Source of the DNA: Chloroflexota bacterium
GTDB taxonomy: Bacteria; Chloroflexota; Anaerolineae; Caldilineales; Caldilineaceae
Direction of reading: 5' to 3'
Length of the DNA stretch: 56,434 nt
Assembly: GCA_030058085.1 (NCBI GenBank)
Contig: JASGTU010000054.1
Coordinates: forward strand, 1-56,434
This document shows, one piece after another, positions 46,986 through 56,327 of the stretch (within the stretch, counting starts at the first letter, position 1; each line of letters begins with the position of its first letter). Both the position numbers and the translations under genes were made by a program. The notes beneath the pieces are model-generated. The model ran no database searches, was not told the DNA's origin, and saw only the letters and a program-made list of their open reading frames with translations.

Positions 46986-49553
46986 CTATTCCACCGTAAC
47001 CTGCGTGTAGACCGGGTACTGGTTGCCGTCGAGGTCCTCGACGATGAAACCGACCACGTACACGCCGGCGGCTGCATTCATATCAACCCAGGTAAAGGGC
47101 TGGTCGCCGAAGGTGAGCGTGGGGCCGGTCTCGGTGGCGGGCGTGGCTGCGCCGTCGGCGCCCAGGTCAAGCCACTGTTCGAGAACAGTGAACGTATCGC
47201 CCGGTTCGGGCAGGATCTCACGCGGCGCGCCGGTCGTGCCGTCGCCCGTAAAGCCGAAGACCTGGTGCAGGGCGCCGTTGCGGAAGAAGAGCCGTGCAGA
47301 GCGCTGTTCACCGTCGCCATAGGTGTAGATGCCGTCTACCGTGTAGATCGCATCCTCCCATGTGGCGCCGTAGCTTTGCGGCTGGAACATCGTCACCGCC
47401 CGCTGCGTGCCATCGTCGATGGCGAAGACAAGCGGCTCCCACTCGAACTCCATCGTGAACTCGCCTTCGGGCCAGACCGGATAGTAGACGCCGTCGACTT
47501 CGCGCGTGTCGCTGCTCTCCAGATAGTCCTGGTCCGTCAGGTTGATGGCGTTGGCGGCTTGGTCAAAATAGCCGGCGAACAGCTTGACATAGCCCACGTT
47601 TTCGCCGGAGATGTCCACGCTGAGCAGCACGGGCCGGCCCGGGGCCGCGGTCTGGCTCGACGCGGTGATAGCCGAGACCTGAATGCCGCCCGCCGCCGGC
47701 CCGCGTACAGCCGCGTCGCTAGCCGGCAGGGTCACATTCCGTTCCGTCGCGTCAAAGGGGCGGCCCGTGTAATGGAAGGCCAGGTACTCATCCCACAGCG
47801 ACTCCTGCGCGAAGCGGGATGCCAGCCCCAGATAGGACGGGTAGCCGCTTACCGGGTTGTTGTAGAGCTGCGAGTTGGGGAAGTAGACCGAGACGCCGGT
47901 TGCGCCAGGCTTGCCCTGACCGTGCCGCTCCGCCACCACCGTCTTGCCCAGGGCAGCCATTAGGTTGTTCGCCGCGTCCACGACCGCCCTGTCGCGCGTC
48001 GATTGCGCCGCCAGTTGGGCGAAGTTGCCCAGGTCGATGTAGGACGCGGGGACCTGGCTGCCGAAGATGCTCGTAAACGACTGTGCGTAGCTGCGCGCCT
48101 GCGCCACCGGCTTCTGGCTCGCCTGCTGCATCTCATAGGCCAAAACATTGAGGCTGTCCATCAGTTCCGGCAGGGCGGAGAGATCGACGGCGGAGAGGGT
48201 GATATTGGCGCTCAACTGGTTCGCCAACTGCGCCGCCGACGGCGCTTGGAAGTTGAACAGGCCGCGCCCGCCGCTGACGAACTCCAGGCGGGCCTGGTCG
48301 TCGACGATGCGCTGGTCATCCTCGATATAGGTGTCGATGATGTAGCGGCTCAACTCTGCGCCGGTTACATTGGGGTTCTTGTGCAGTTCGCCGAGGAAAC
48401 TGGCGTAGGCCCAGCCCAGGGCCGGTTCGGTCTCTTGCGAAGCCACGGCATAGCGCGCGTGCGGCTCCAGCGCGCTGAAGACTTCCAGATGTCCCATCAG
48501 GCAGGCGTCCATGCCGATCAACTCGAACTTGTCCAGCCCGGTGCGCCGGCGGATCTCGCCCAGGGCTTCGTCCAGTTCGTCGAGGAAGAGATGATCGCCC
48601 AGGCGCTGAGCGAGGGGCACATTGGCGTCGAACGCGCCGGAGGCGGTCGGGTCGCTCCAGCCGCCGGGCCAGCCCATGCCGTGGTCCGACAGGATCAGCG
48701 CGTATTTGTCGGCGGGATAGGTTTCCATCGCCCAGACCACAAAGTCGACCAGCGCTTGGCCGTCCGCCATGTTGACCTCGCCCAGGTCGGCGATCTCTTG
48801 CGAGCGGATCGCGTTCAGGTCGTCATCTTGGGTGACGTAGAAGCGCTTGGTCGACGACCAGTCGCCGTCGCCGCTGAAGCCGCCGCGATAGCGGTCGAGT
48901 TGGCTGACGATCTGCACGGCATCGGTGGAGCCGGCCCGCTCGGCCTCGTTGAGGTCGAGGAAAATGTCCTGCTCCAGCACCTTGTCATCCGCGTCCTGGT
49001 AGAGCATGATCAGCCACTTTTCGCCGGGCGCTGCGGTCGCCGCCGCAACCGGGGCGGATGTGGGCGCGCGCGCCGGCGTCGCCTGGGGCTGTAGGGCTTG
49101 GGGAGCGGCGGGTTGCTGACCCGCCATCTGCGTGGCGGCGAGATTAACCATGTCGCCCGCGCCGCCGCCATCGCCGCCGCGGTTAAACAGGAAGAGGACG
49201 GCCATCACGGCGACCAGCACCAAGATCATGGGCAGCGACAGCTTGCCTCCCGGCATCCCCCCGCCCGGTATGGGCGAACCGCCTGACGGCGGGCCGCCGA
49301 ACCCGCCCGATGACGGCGGAGGGGCCGCGCCGCCGCCCTCGTCGCGTCGCGGCGCGTCGGCCCGCTCGCGCTCGCCCGGCGCGGTCGTGGGACGTCGTCG
49401 CCGTCGCACGCGCACAGTCTCTTTGTCGCCGGAATCGGCGAACAGCGTCCAGCCAGGAGCCTTGCACGGCGCGGGCGCGGCTCCAATACCTGCGGCAACT
49501 GGCGCGAACGCCGGGAAACGCGCCTGGAGAAGGTGTTGCAGCCTGCCTGTCAT
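46986..49553 (-). CDS. Clostripain-family (C11) cysteine peptidase, membrane-anchored
   Basis: The 855-residue product begins with a 105-residue cytoplasmic region rich in Arg, Gly and Pro, then one transmembrane helix (about 107-124), a low-complexity linker and the C11 catalytic domain outside. The catalytic dyad is His291 in ILSDHGMGW and Cys351 in IGMDACLMG. About 330 further residues form beta-rich C-terminal domains (VSAITASSQTAAPGRPVLLSVD onward). It probably cleaves after Arg or Lys like its relatives. GGAG precedes the ATG. Confidence 0.88.
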   Translation of the reverse strand: MTGRLQHLLQARFPAFAPVAAGIGAAPAPCKAPGWTLFADSGDKETVRVRRRRRPTTAPGERERADAPRRDEGGGAAPPPSSGGFGGPPSGGSPIPGGGMPGGKLSLPMILVLVAVMAVLFLFNRGGDGGGAGDMVNLAATQMAGQQPAAPQALQPQATPARAPTSAPVAAATAAPGEKWLIMLYQDADDKVLEQDIFLDLNEAERAGSTDAVQIVSQLDRYRGGFSGDGDWSSTKRFYVTQDDDLNAIRSQEIADLGEVNMADGQALVDFVVWAMETYPADKYALILSDHGMGWPGGWSDPTASGAFDANVPLAQRLGDHLFLDELDEALGEIRRRTGLDKFELIGMDACLMGHLEVFSALEPHARYAVASQETEPALGWAYASFLGELHKNPNVTGAELSRYIIDTYIEDDQRIVDDQARLEFVSGGRGLFNFQAPSAAQLANQLSANITLSAVDLSALPELMDSLNVLAYEMQQASQKPVAQARSYAQSFTSIFGSQVPASYIDLGNFAQLAAQSTRDRAVVDAANNLMAALGKTVVAERHGQGKPGATGVSVYFPNSQLYNNPVSGYPSYLGLASRFAQESLWDEYLAFHYTGRPFDATERNVTLPASDAAVRGPAAGGIQVSAITASSQTAAPGRPVLLSVDISGENVGYVKLFAGYFDQAANAINLTDQDYLESSDTREVDGVYYPVWPEGEFTMEFEWEPLVFAIDDGTQRAVTMFQPQSYGATWEDAIYTVDGIYTYGDGEQRSARLFFRNGALHQVFGFTGDGTTGAPREILPEPGDTFTVLEQWLDLGADGAATPATETGPTLTFGDQPFTWVDMNAAAGVYVVGFIVEDLDGNQYPVYTQVTVE

Positions 49554-49978
49554 AGAGGTCTCCTATCCGATCGGTCGCCCAAATTGGCTTAGTGGGTGAG
49601 AAGCGTTGCCGGTCAGCGCGACGCGCAGGCGTTCATGCGCCGGCCGTAGAGAATCCGCTTGCTTATCATTATACCCCCACCGCCAAGCGCACAAAACCGA
49701 TGCACTCACCCCGCGTGAAGCCTGCCGTCCGTTTTTGGGTGCATTTCATCTTTGGGGCGCGCACGCTGTCACCCTGAGCGCAAGGAAGGGTCTAGCCGGC
49801 CAACAGTATCTTCGCCATGCTCAGCATGACAACTCGCCCCCAAGTTGAAGTAGACCCTCCGTGTTTGGGCGTCTGGCATCAATCCGCCCTCTGTGGTAAC
49901 GTATGCGACAGATAATGCCCCTGTCCATCATCGCATGGCAGAACCCTGAATCCCGAACCGACACGCGGACACGCACAC
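49554..49978. other. Intergenic region, 425 bases
   Basis: Divergent between the peptidase and nadB. It holds the dispersed inverted repeat at 49767-49831. No small gene or clear promoter was found. Confidence 0.5.
49767..49831. repeat. Dispersed imperfect inverted repeat (TGTCACCCTGAGC...)
   Basis: Left arm 49767-49793 and right arm 49808-49831 (CTTCGCCATGCTCAGCATGACA) are imperfect complements around 14 bases. The left arm resembles the half copy at 16629. It looks like the widespread TGTCATYCTGAGCGAAG-type intergenic repeat. Confidence 0.65.
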
Positions 49979-51547
49979 ATGGCCGAGCATCTGGAAACCG
50001 ACGTCCTCATCATCGGCAGCGGCATCGCCGGGGCGACCGCTGCGCTCGTCCTCGCCGACGCCGGCGTGGGCGTCACAGTCGTCACCCGCGCCGCCGAGCC
50101 GGAGGACACCAACACCTACTGGGCGCAGGGAGGCATCATCTACAAGGGCGAAGATGACTCGCCTGCGCTCTTGGCCGAAGATATCCTGCGCGCCGGAGAC
50201 GGGCACAGCAACCCGCGCGCCGTGCACATCGTGGCCGAAAACGGACCGGATGCGCTGCGCCGCATCCTGCTCGAGCGTGTCGACGTTCCCTTCGACCGCA
50301 GCGCCGACGGCGATCTTTCGCTGGCCCTCGAAGGCGGGCACACCCTCCCGCGCATCATCCACGCCGCCGACGCCACCGGCAAGGCCATCGAGCTGGCGCT
50401 GCTCAACGCGGTGCGCGGCCATGCCAACATTACGCCGCTCACCCAACACACCGCGGTTGACCTGCTCACCCCGTCGCATCACGCGCGCAATCGCCTGGCG
50501 GTCTATGACGACCGTTCGTGCATCGGCGCCTACGTCTTCGACCAGCGATCTGGGCGCGTGCGCCGCATCCTTGCGCGCAAGACCGTTCTTGCCAGCGGCG
50601 GCCTGGGGCAGATCTTCCTGCGCACGACCAATCCACCCGGTTCGCGCGGGGACGGCATCGGCATGGCCTGGCGTGCGGGCGTGCGCATCATCAACGCCGA
50701 ATATGTGCAGTTCCACCCCACCTGCTTCTACAGCCGCCAGGCGGCCCGCTTTCTCATCTCCGAGGCGGTGCGCGGCGCGGGCGCGCGCCTGGTCGACGCT
50801 GCAGGCGAACCGTTTATGCAGCATTATGCGCCGGAGTGGAAGGACCTCGCCCCGCGCGACGTGGTGGCGCGCGGCATCCACCGCGAGATGCTCAAGCACG
50901 ACGTCCCCAACGTTTATCTGGATCTGCGCACCTATGTGCCGCAGGAAGAGATCCTGTCGCACTTCCCCACCATCCGCGCCCGCTGTCTGGAATATGGGGT
51001 GGACATCACGCGCGACCTCGTACCCGTCGTGCCGGCGGCGCACTACTTCTGCGGCGGCGTCTGGGTCGACGACTGGGGCCAGACCACGCACCAGCACCTC
51101 TATGCCGTGGGCGAGGTTTCGTGTACGGGCTTGCACGGGGCCAATCGTCTCGCCAGCACCTCGCTGCTGGAGGGCGTGGTCTACGGCGAACGCGCCGCCC
51201 GCCATATCCTGGAGCACCTGCCCGCTGCGCATTTGCACGCTCTGGCCGACATTCCGCCCTGGCAGGATACCGGCGAATATGACCCCGACCCAGCGCTCAT
51301 CAGCCAGGACATGAGTTCGATCAAGCACATCATGTGGAACTATGTGGGCCTGGTGCGCACCGAATATCGGCTGGCCCGCGCCACCCGCGAGCTGCGCCAG
51401 CTCAACTTTGAGATCGAGCGCTTCTACCGCAAGACGCGGCTCACCGACGAGTTGATCGGGCTGCGCAACGCCGTGCGCGCAGCCATTGTCGTGGCTGACG
51501 CCGCCTGGCAGAACAAACAGAGCCGCGGCGCGCACTATCGCGAATAG
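49979..51547 (+). CDS. nadB: L-aspartate oxidase
   Basis: It oxidises L-aspartate to iminoaspartate, the first step of NAD synthesis. The 522-residue product has FAD-binding GSGIAG at residues 13-18, NTYWAQGGI, GGLGQIF, HPT and the C-terminal motif GEVSCTGLHGANRLASTSLLEGVVYG, typical of NadB rather than succinate dehydrogenase. NadA and NadC are not encoded nearby. The stop codon touches the start of the glycosyltransferase gene (TAGATG). Confidence 0.93.
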   Translation: MAEHLETDVLIIGSGIAGATAALVLADAGVGVTVVTRAAEPEDTNTYWAQGGIIYKGEDDSPALLAEDILRAGDGHSNPRAVHIVAENGPDALRRILLERVDVPFDRSADGDLSLALEGGHTLPRIIHAADATGKAIELALLNAVRGHANITPLTQHTAVDLLTPSHHARNRLAVYDDRSCIGAYVFDQRSGRVRRILARKTVLASGGLGQIFLRTTNPPGSRGDGIGMAWRAGVRIINAEYVQFHPTCFYSRQAARFLISEAVRGAGARLVDAAGEPFMQHYAPEWKDLAPRDVVARGIHREMLKHDVPNVYLDLRTYVPQEEILSHFPTIRARCLEYGVDITRDLVPVVPAAHYFCGGVWVDDWGQTTHQHLYAVGEVSCTGLHGANRLASTSLLEGVVYGERAARHILEHLPAAHLHALADIPPWQDTGEYDPDPALISQDMSSIKHIMWNYVGLVRTEYRLARATRELRQLNFEIERFYRKTRLTDELIGLRNAVRAAIVVADAAWQNKQSRGAHYRE

Positions 51548-52834
51548 ATGAAAATCACAGTCTTCGCAGCAGGTTCACGAGGCGACATCCAGCCTTGCAT
51601 CGCATTGAGCAGAGGGTTACAGCGAGCAGGCTGCCGAGTGCGTTTGGCCGCGCCCGAAGACTTCGCCGGTTTCGCCCGGCAATACGATGTGGGCTTTTCT
51701 CCCTTGAGCGGGGACGTTCAGCAGATCATGGCGAGCGACACTGGGCGGACCTTTATGGAGACGGGCGGCGCGAACCCGCTCAAGTCGATTCGAGCGATGC
51801 GCACCATGATCGCGCCGGTCATCATGGCGATGGCGGAGGACGCTTACGCAGCGTGCCGGGATGCCGATGCGCTCATCTGTTTGGGCGTGTTTAGCGCTTT
51901 CGGGCGCGCCATCGCCGAAGCATTGGGCATTGCGATCATCAACATGGAGCCGACGCCCCTGCTGCCGACGCGGGCTTTCGCTGCACCGTCATGGCCCATC
52001 CAGAAGGATTGGGGCGGCGCGCACAACTACCTGTCGGGTCTGGCAATGCTTGCGGTGATTTGGTTGTGGCACCGCCCTTTCGTGAGGGAGTTCAGACAGC
52101 GGTTGGGGTTGTCGCCCCGTTCCGCCGCCGGTCACTACCGCGCTTTCCGGTCAACGCCGCTGCTGAGCGCGTACAGCCCGAGCGTCATCCCCCACCCTGC
52201 AGATTGGCCGGACGGCGTACACGTCACCGGCTATTTTTTTCTGGACGACCAGGCAGACTGGCAGCCGTCGCCGCAACTAAGCGCATTTCTAGAGGCGGGC
52301 GATCCGCCTGTCTACATCGGATTCGGGAGCATGGCCGGTCGCAACCCGGAGCGCCTTGCCGGGCTCATCATGGAGGCGCTCGCCAAAAGCGGCCAACGGG
52401 GGCTGCTGCTGACGGGATGGGGCGGCTTGCGCACCGCATCGACGCCTGATAGTGTGTTTGTGACGGATTCCGCTCCCCACAGTTGGCTGTTCCCGCGCAT
52501 GGCTGCCGTGGTGCATCACGGCGGCGCCGGCACGACGGCGGAAGGGCTGCGCGCCGGCGTGCCCAACGTGGTTGTCCCTTTTGTCTTCGATCAGCCCTTT
52601 TGGGGCGCACGGATCAAAGCGCTGGGCTTGGGGCCGGACCCCATTCCGCAAAAGCGCCTGACCGCTGACCGTCTCGCCGCTGCCATCCGCCTTGCCGTCA
52701 CCGACCCCGGCATGCGGCAGCGCGCTAATGCATGTGGCGCAGCCATTGGCGCCGAAAACGGCGTAGCCAACGCGGTGAACGTCGTCAAGCAGATCTTTGG
52801 CGAACCGAGGCCAGGGGAAAGCGAAGCGGAATGA
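51548..52834 (+). CDS. Family 1 glycosyltransferase (sterol/macrolide glucosyltransferase-like)
   Basis: The 428-residue product has the GT-B fold. The N-terminal FAAGSRGDIQPCIALSRGLQRAG is typical of sterol-3-beta-glucosyltransferase-like enzymes, seen as GSRGDIQP. The C-terminal donor site has VVHHGGAGTTAEGLRAGVPNVVVPFVFDQPFWG. It transfers a sugar from a nucleotide sugar to a lipid-like or polyketide acceptor. No signal peptide. Start abuts nadB with no gap; its stop overlaps the acyltransferase start by four bases. Confidence 0.87.
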   Translation: MKITVFAAGSRGDIQPCIALSRGLQRAGCRVRLAAPEDFAGFARQYDVGFSPLSGDVQQIMASDTGRTFMETGGANPLKSIRAMRTMIAPVIMAMAEDAYAACRDADALICLGVFSAFGRAIAEALGIAIINMEPTPLLPTRAFAAPSWPIQKDWGGAHNYLSGLAMLAVIWLWHRPFVREFRQRLGLSPRSAAGHYRAFRSTPLLSAYSPSVIPHPADWPDGVHVTGYFFLDDQADWQPSPQLSAFLEAGDPPVYIGFGSMAGRNPERLAGLIMEALAKSGQRGLLLTGWGGLRTASTPDSVFVTDSAPHSWLFPRMAAVVHHGGAGTTAEGLRAGVPNVVVPFVFDQPFWGARIKALGLGPDPIPQKRLTADRLAAAIRLAVTDPGMRQRANACGAAIGAENGVANAVNVVKQIFGEPRPGESEAE

Positions 52835-53616
52835 TGAGCAAGCTCGCAGCCCATACCGTATTACCCTTCCCTAGAATTCGGCTGCCGATGGTTGACGGCG
52901 GGCGGATGGCGCGCCAAAAGCATACGGTGCATGGGCTGGTGGAGTTCGATGTCACCCTAGCCCGCGAGGCGATTCGCCAACATAAGCTTCAGACCGGCGA
53001 AACCCTCTCGTTCACGGCGTTCATCATTGCCTGCCTGGCGCAGGCCATCGACGTGAACAAGCGTATGCACGCCTATCGAGACTGGCGGAACCGGCTGATC
53101 CTGTTTGATGACGTGGACGTGAACACGTTGTTCGAAGTCGAAGCGGATGGGAAGAAGACGATTCGTCCGCATATTCTCAGATCGGTGAACAAAAAGACCT
53201 TTCGCGAACTCCACGAGGAAATCCGGGCGTTCCAGCGGGAACACAAAAGCAGCCGGGAAGCGAAGTTCATCGATTGGTTTGTCTTGCTGCCCGGCTTCGT
53301 GCGGCGGCTGTTCTATTGGGCGCTTTTCAAGAATCCGCACTTGCTCAAGGAATATTACGGCACCGTGATGATGACCGCTGTGGGGATGTTCGGCGATGGA
53401 GGCGGCTGGGCTATTCCGACATCCAACCATACCCTCCAGCTAACCCTGGGCGGCATTGTCAAGAAGCCGGGCGTTGTAGAGGACCGAATACAAGTGCGCG
53501 AATATCTGAGCGTCACCGTCAGTTTCGATCATGATATTATCGATGGCGCTCCGGCCGCGCGCTTTACGCAGCGCTTGAAGGAGTTAATCGAAAGCAGTTA
53601 CAGCCTATGCGACTAG
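52831..53616 (+). CDS. Free-standing E2/CAT-type acyltransferase domain protein
   Basis: The 261-residue product is a bare catalytic domain of the 2-oxoacid dehydrogenase E2 / chloramphenicol acetyltransferase fold. Active-site motif HDIIDG in SFDHDIIDGAPAARF keeps the catalytic His and Asp, with FTAFIIACLAQAI upstream as in E2. There is no lipoyl or E1/E3-binding domain, and a central insertion (residues about 120-165, KFIDWFVLLPGFVRRLFY) is hydrophobic and may bind membrane. It could acylate the glycolipid made by the upstream enzyme; this is inference. ATG at 52831 or 52834 overlaps the previous stop. Confidence 0.83.
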   Translation: MMSKLAAHTVLPFPRIRLPMVDGGRMARQKHTVHGLVEFDVTLAREAIRQHKLQTGETLSFTAFIIACLAQAIDVNKRMHAYRDWRNRLILFDDVDVNTLFEVEADGKKTIRPHILRSVNKKTFRELHEEIRAFQREHKSSREAKFIDWFVLLPGFVRRLFYWALFKNPHLLKEYYGTVMMTAVGMFGDGGGWAIPTSNHTLQLTLGGIVKKPGVVEDRIQVREYLSVTVSFDHDIIDGAPAARFTQRLKELIESSYSLCD

Positions 53617-53826
53617 GCCGCGCATCGGCGAAGTCTCGACGGGCGAATCGCCGTCTAGCGCCGTGTTGCGCCCGGCTTGGCTCGGCGGCTGTAACCGTGA
53701 GATGCAACCGTACATTGCCGTTCTGTTCGATCCGCGACCGGCGGAGCGGAGTCCGTCGCCGGGAATTCCGGCCCTCGGAAACTCCGGAACCCGTCTTCGC
53801 CCCTCAAACTACAGGAGGCTAGACTG

Positions 53827-54879
53827 ATGCCAAACGAACGACCAACCTATACGGTGCTCATCGCCAGCTACCTCGAACCCGGGCATGTCGAACGCATTCG
53901 CGCCGTGGACGAACGCTTGCGCGTCGTCTACACGCCCGAACTGCTGCCCCAGCCGCGTTATCCGGCGGACCACGTGGGCAAGGTTGAGCCCCGCACCCCG
54001 GAGCAGGAAGCCGCCTGGCGCGCCCTGCTCGCCAAGGCCGACATCCTCTTTGATTTCGACTACACCAACTTGACCGATCTGCCCGACCTGGCGCCCGCCG
54101 TGCGCTGGATCCAGGCGAGCGGCGCGGGCATCGGCCAACTCGTGCATCGCATGGGCTATGCTGAGCGCATGCCCAACACCGTGATCACCACCGCCAGCGG
54201 CGTCCATGCTCGCCCGCTGTCGGAATTCGTGATCATGGTCATGCTCATGTTCAGCCGCCACATCTTCCGCATCCAGGAGCAGCAGGCGCGTAAACACTGG
54301 GAGCGTCTGGCCGGCACCGACCTAGCTGGACGCACGTTGGGCATCATCGGCATGGGCCACATCGGCGCGGACGTAGCGCGCATGTCGCGGCCCTTTGGCC
54401 TGCGCATCGTCGGCACCAAACGCCAGATCGACGGCATCGACCCGCGCTCGCTCAGCCTGGATGAGCTGTACAGCCCGCCTGACCTGGACAAGGTGCTGCG
54501 GCAGGCCGAGTTCCTGGTGCTGTGTGCGCCGCACACCTATGAAACCGAAAACCTGATCGCGGCGCGCGAGCTGGCGCTGATGCCCAAGGGCGCGGTGCTC
54601 ATCAATATCGCCCGCGGCGCCGAGATCAACGAGCCGGACATGATCGAAGCGCTGCGCTCCGGCCATCTGGGCGGGGCCGCGCTGGACGTGTTCGCCGAAG
54701 AGCCGCTGCCGGCTTCCAGCCCCTTGTGGGACATGCCCAACGTGCTCGTCAGCCCGCATTCCGCCAGCACGAGCGATCGCGAAAACGAGCGGCTCACCAA
54801 CTTGTTCTGCGCCAACCTGCGCCGCTTCCTGAACGGGGAGCCGCTCAATAACATCCTGGACCCGGAGAGGCTGTACTGA
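53827..54879 (+). CDS. D-2-hydroxyacid dehydrogenase (third of three)
   Basis: The 350-residue product has NAD-binding GIIGMGHIGADV, Arg in NIARGAEI, Glu in AEEPLPASSPL and His in SPHSAST. HPHSA-type endings and the GAGIGQLV segment resemble the GhrA-like glyoxylate/hydroxypyruvate reductase branch. AGGAGG lies 12 bases before the ATG. The N-terminal part is less similar to the other two copies. Confidence 0.85.
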   Translation: MPNERPTYTVLIASYLEPGHVERIRAVDERLRVVYTPELLPQPRYPADHVGKVEPRTPEQEAAWRALLAKADILFDFDYTNLTDLPDLAPAVRWIQASGAGIGQLVHRMGYAERMPNTVITTASGVHARPLSEFVIMVMLMFSRHIFRIQEQQARKHWERLAGTDLAGRTLGIIGMGHIGADVARMSRPFGLRIVGTKRQIDGIDPRSLSLDELYSPPDLDKVLRQAEFLVLCAPHTYETENLIAARELALMPKGAVLINIARGAEINEPDMIEALRSGHLGGAALDVFAEEPLPASSPLWDMPNVLVSPHSASTSDRENERLTNLFCANLRRFLNGEPLNNILDPERLY

Positions 54880-55253
54880 TCGCGGGCAGGCCGCGGCGCG
54901 CCGGCCTGCCCGTGCGCCGGGCGTGAATCACATACAGGCCTAGGTTCAAGGCGTCCCAGGCTGACGCGGCGGGTCCGGTCCAGCCCGTGGCGGGCTGCCG
55001 TATGTACCTCGGTCCGAATTTGTTTTATCCCGTTTCTCCCGGGAAGGATCCCCCCTGTGCCGGGACGCTATACGGACGCGGTCGCCGGCGCCGGTTCGGG
55101 CGGCAAACTGCCGCCCGCCAACTCATGACCATGCCGCGGACTTTGTTAACCCAATGAATAAAGTTGCCTCGCGCCACATGTGTGCTAAAATGGGCGTCAT
55201 CACCCGCATAACGCATCGAATCGCATCCCTCCAATTGTGAAGGACCTCCAAAA
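54880..55253. other. Intergenic region, 374 bases
   Basis: It starts with a GC hairpin (arms near 54882-54893 and 54901-54912) that may end the dehydrogenase transcript. GGGCGGCA-AAC-TGCCGCCC at 55098-55116 is another short hairpin. The promoter of the next gene is at 55164-55191. No gene found. Confidence 0.45.
55164..55191 (+). promoter_or_regulatory. Candidate promoter of the Gfo/Idh/MocA gene
   Basis: TTGCCT (55164-55169) and TAAAAT (55186-55191) are 16 bases apart, and the ATG follows 62 bases later. Confidence 0.4.
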
Positions 55254-56327
55254 ATGTCACAGCCCAAAGTACGGGTCGGCCTAATCGGCACAGGCATGAT
55301 CGCCCAGACGATGCACCTGCCGCATCTCCGCGAGCTTTCGGACAGATTTGAAGTCGCTGCGCTTTGTGATATCTCGCCGGGGACTGTGCGCGCTGTCGCC
55401 GCCAAGTATGGCATCCCCCAAACCTATACGGATCATCGAGACATGCTGGACAAGGCGGACCTGGACGCCGTGCTCGTGCTGACGCCGAACCACGCCCGGC
55501 CCGCCATCGACGCCGCCCGCGCCGGCAAGCATGTGTTGGTCGAGAAGCCCATGTGTAACAATCTGGCTGAGGCCGACGAACTGATCGACACGGCGCGCGC
55601 CAGCGGTATCGTGGGCATGGTGGCCTACCACAAACGCTATGACCCCGGCTATCGTATCGGCCAGGCCGCCATCCGCACGCTCGAACGACCGCACCTGATC
55701 GATCTCCACGACGTGATCGGGCCGAATGACATGTTCCTGGCCCACTATGACCTGATCCGCGTCGACGACGTGGACCGTGCGGTTTTGCAGCACGCCCAGC
55801 AGGAACAGGTCGCTAGCTTGCAGGTCGCCATCGGCCAACAGCCGGAGAGCATCATGCGCGCCTACGGGCTGATGCTCGGCCTCAGCACTCATGACATGAC
55901 CATCCTGCACGGCGCGGTTGGCCTGCCCGAACGCGTCATCGCCGCCGACATCTGGGATAACGGCCTGGGCATCGCCGCCATGTTCGCCTACCCAGGCGAC
56001 CTGCGCTGCATGTTCTATACCGGCATCATGCCCAAACTGCGCAAGTTCGACGAGTCGTTGACCGTCTATTCCGGCGATCGCGTGGTGAGCATTCAGTTCC
56101 CCAGCCCCTTCCTCAAGAACGCCCCCACCGTAGTCGAAGAATGGCGCATGGAGGGTGGCGCCTATCAGGAGGTGCGCACCGAAGCGTCCTATCTGGAGGC
56201 CTTCAAAGAAGAGTTGATCCACTTCCATACGTGCATTGTGGAAGGCAAGACGCCGGACACGCCGCTGGAAGAGGGCCGGGAGGACATCGCCACGCTAATC
56301 GAGATCGCCAAGAAAGCTGTTGGGTAG
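55254..56327 (+). CDS. Gfo/Idh/MocA-family oxidoreductase
   Basis: The 357-residue product has the NAD(P)-binding loop GLIGTGMIA at residues 9-17 and the family signature EKPMCNNLAEAD with the catalytic Lys. The C-terminal alpha/beta domain includes STHDMTIL with His-Asp, used for substrate binding. Such enzymes act on inositols, sugars or amino-sugar derivatives; the substrate is unknown. GAAGGA precedes the ATG. It follows the 2-hydroxyacid dehydrogenase but has its own promoter. Confidence 0.88.
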   Translation: MSQPKVRVGLIGTGMIAQTMHLPHLRELSDRFEVAALCDISPGTVRAVAAKYGIPQTYTDHRDMLDKADLDAVLVLTPNHARPAIDAARAGKHVLVEKPMCNNLAEADELIDTARASGIVGMVAYHKRYDPGYRIGQAAIRTLERPHLIDLHDVIGPNDMFLAHYDLIRVDDVDRAVLQHAQQEQVASLQVAIGQQPESIMRAYGLMLGLSTHDMTILHGAVGLPERVIAADIWDNGLGIAAMFAYPGDLRCMFYTGIMPKLRKFDESLTVYSGDRVVSIQFPSPFLKNAPTVVEEWRMEGGAYQEVRTEASYLEAFKEELIHFHTCIVEGKTPDTPLEEGREDIATLIEIAKKAVG

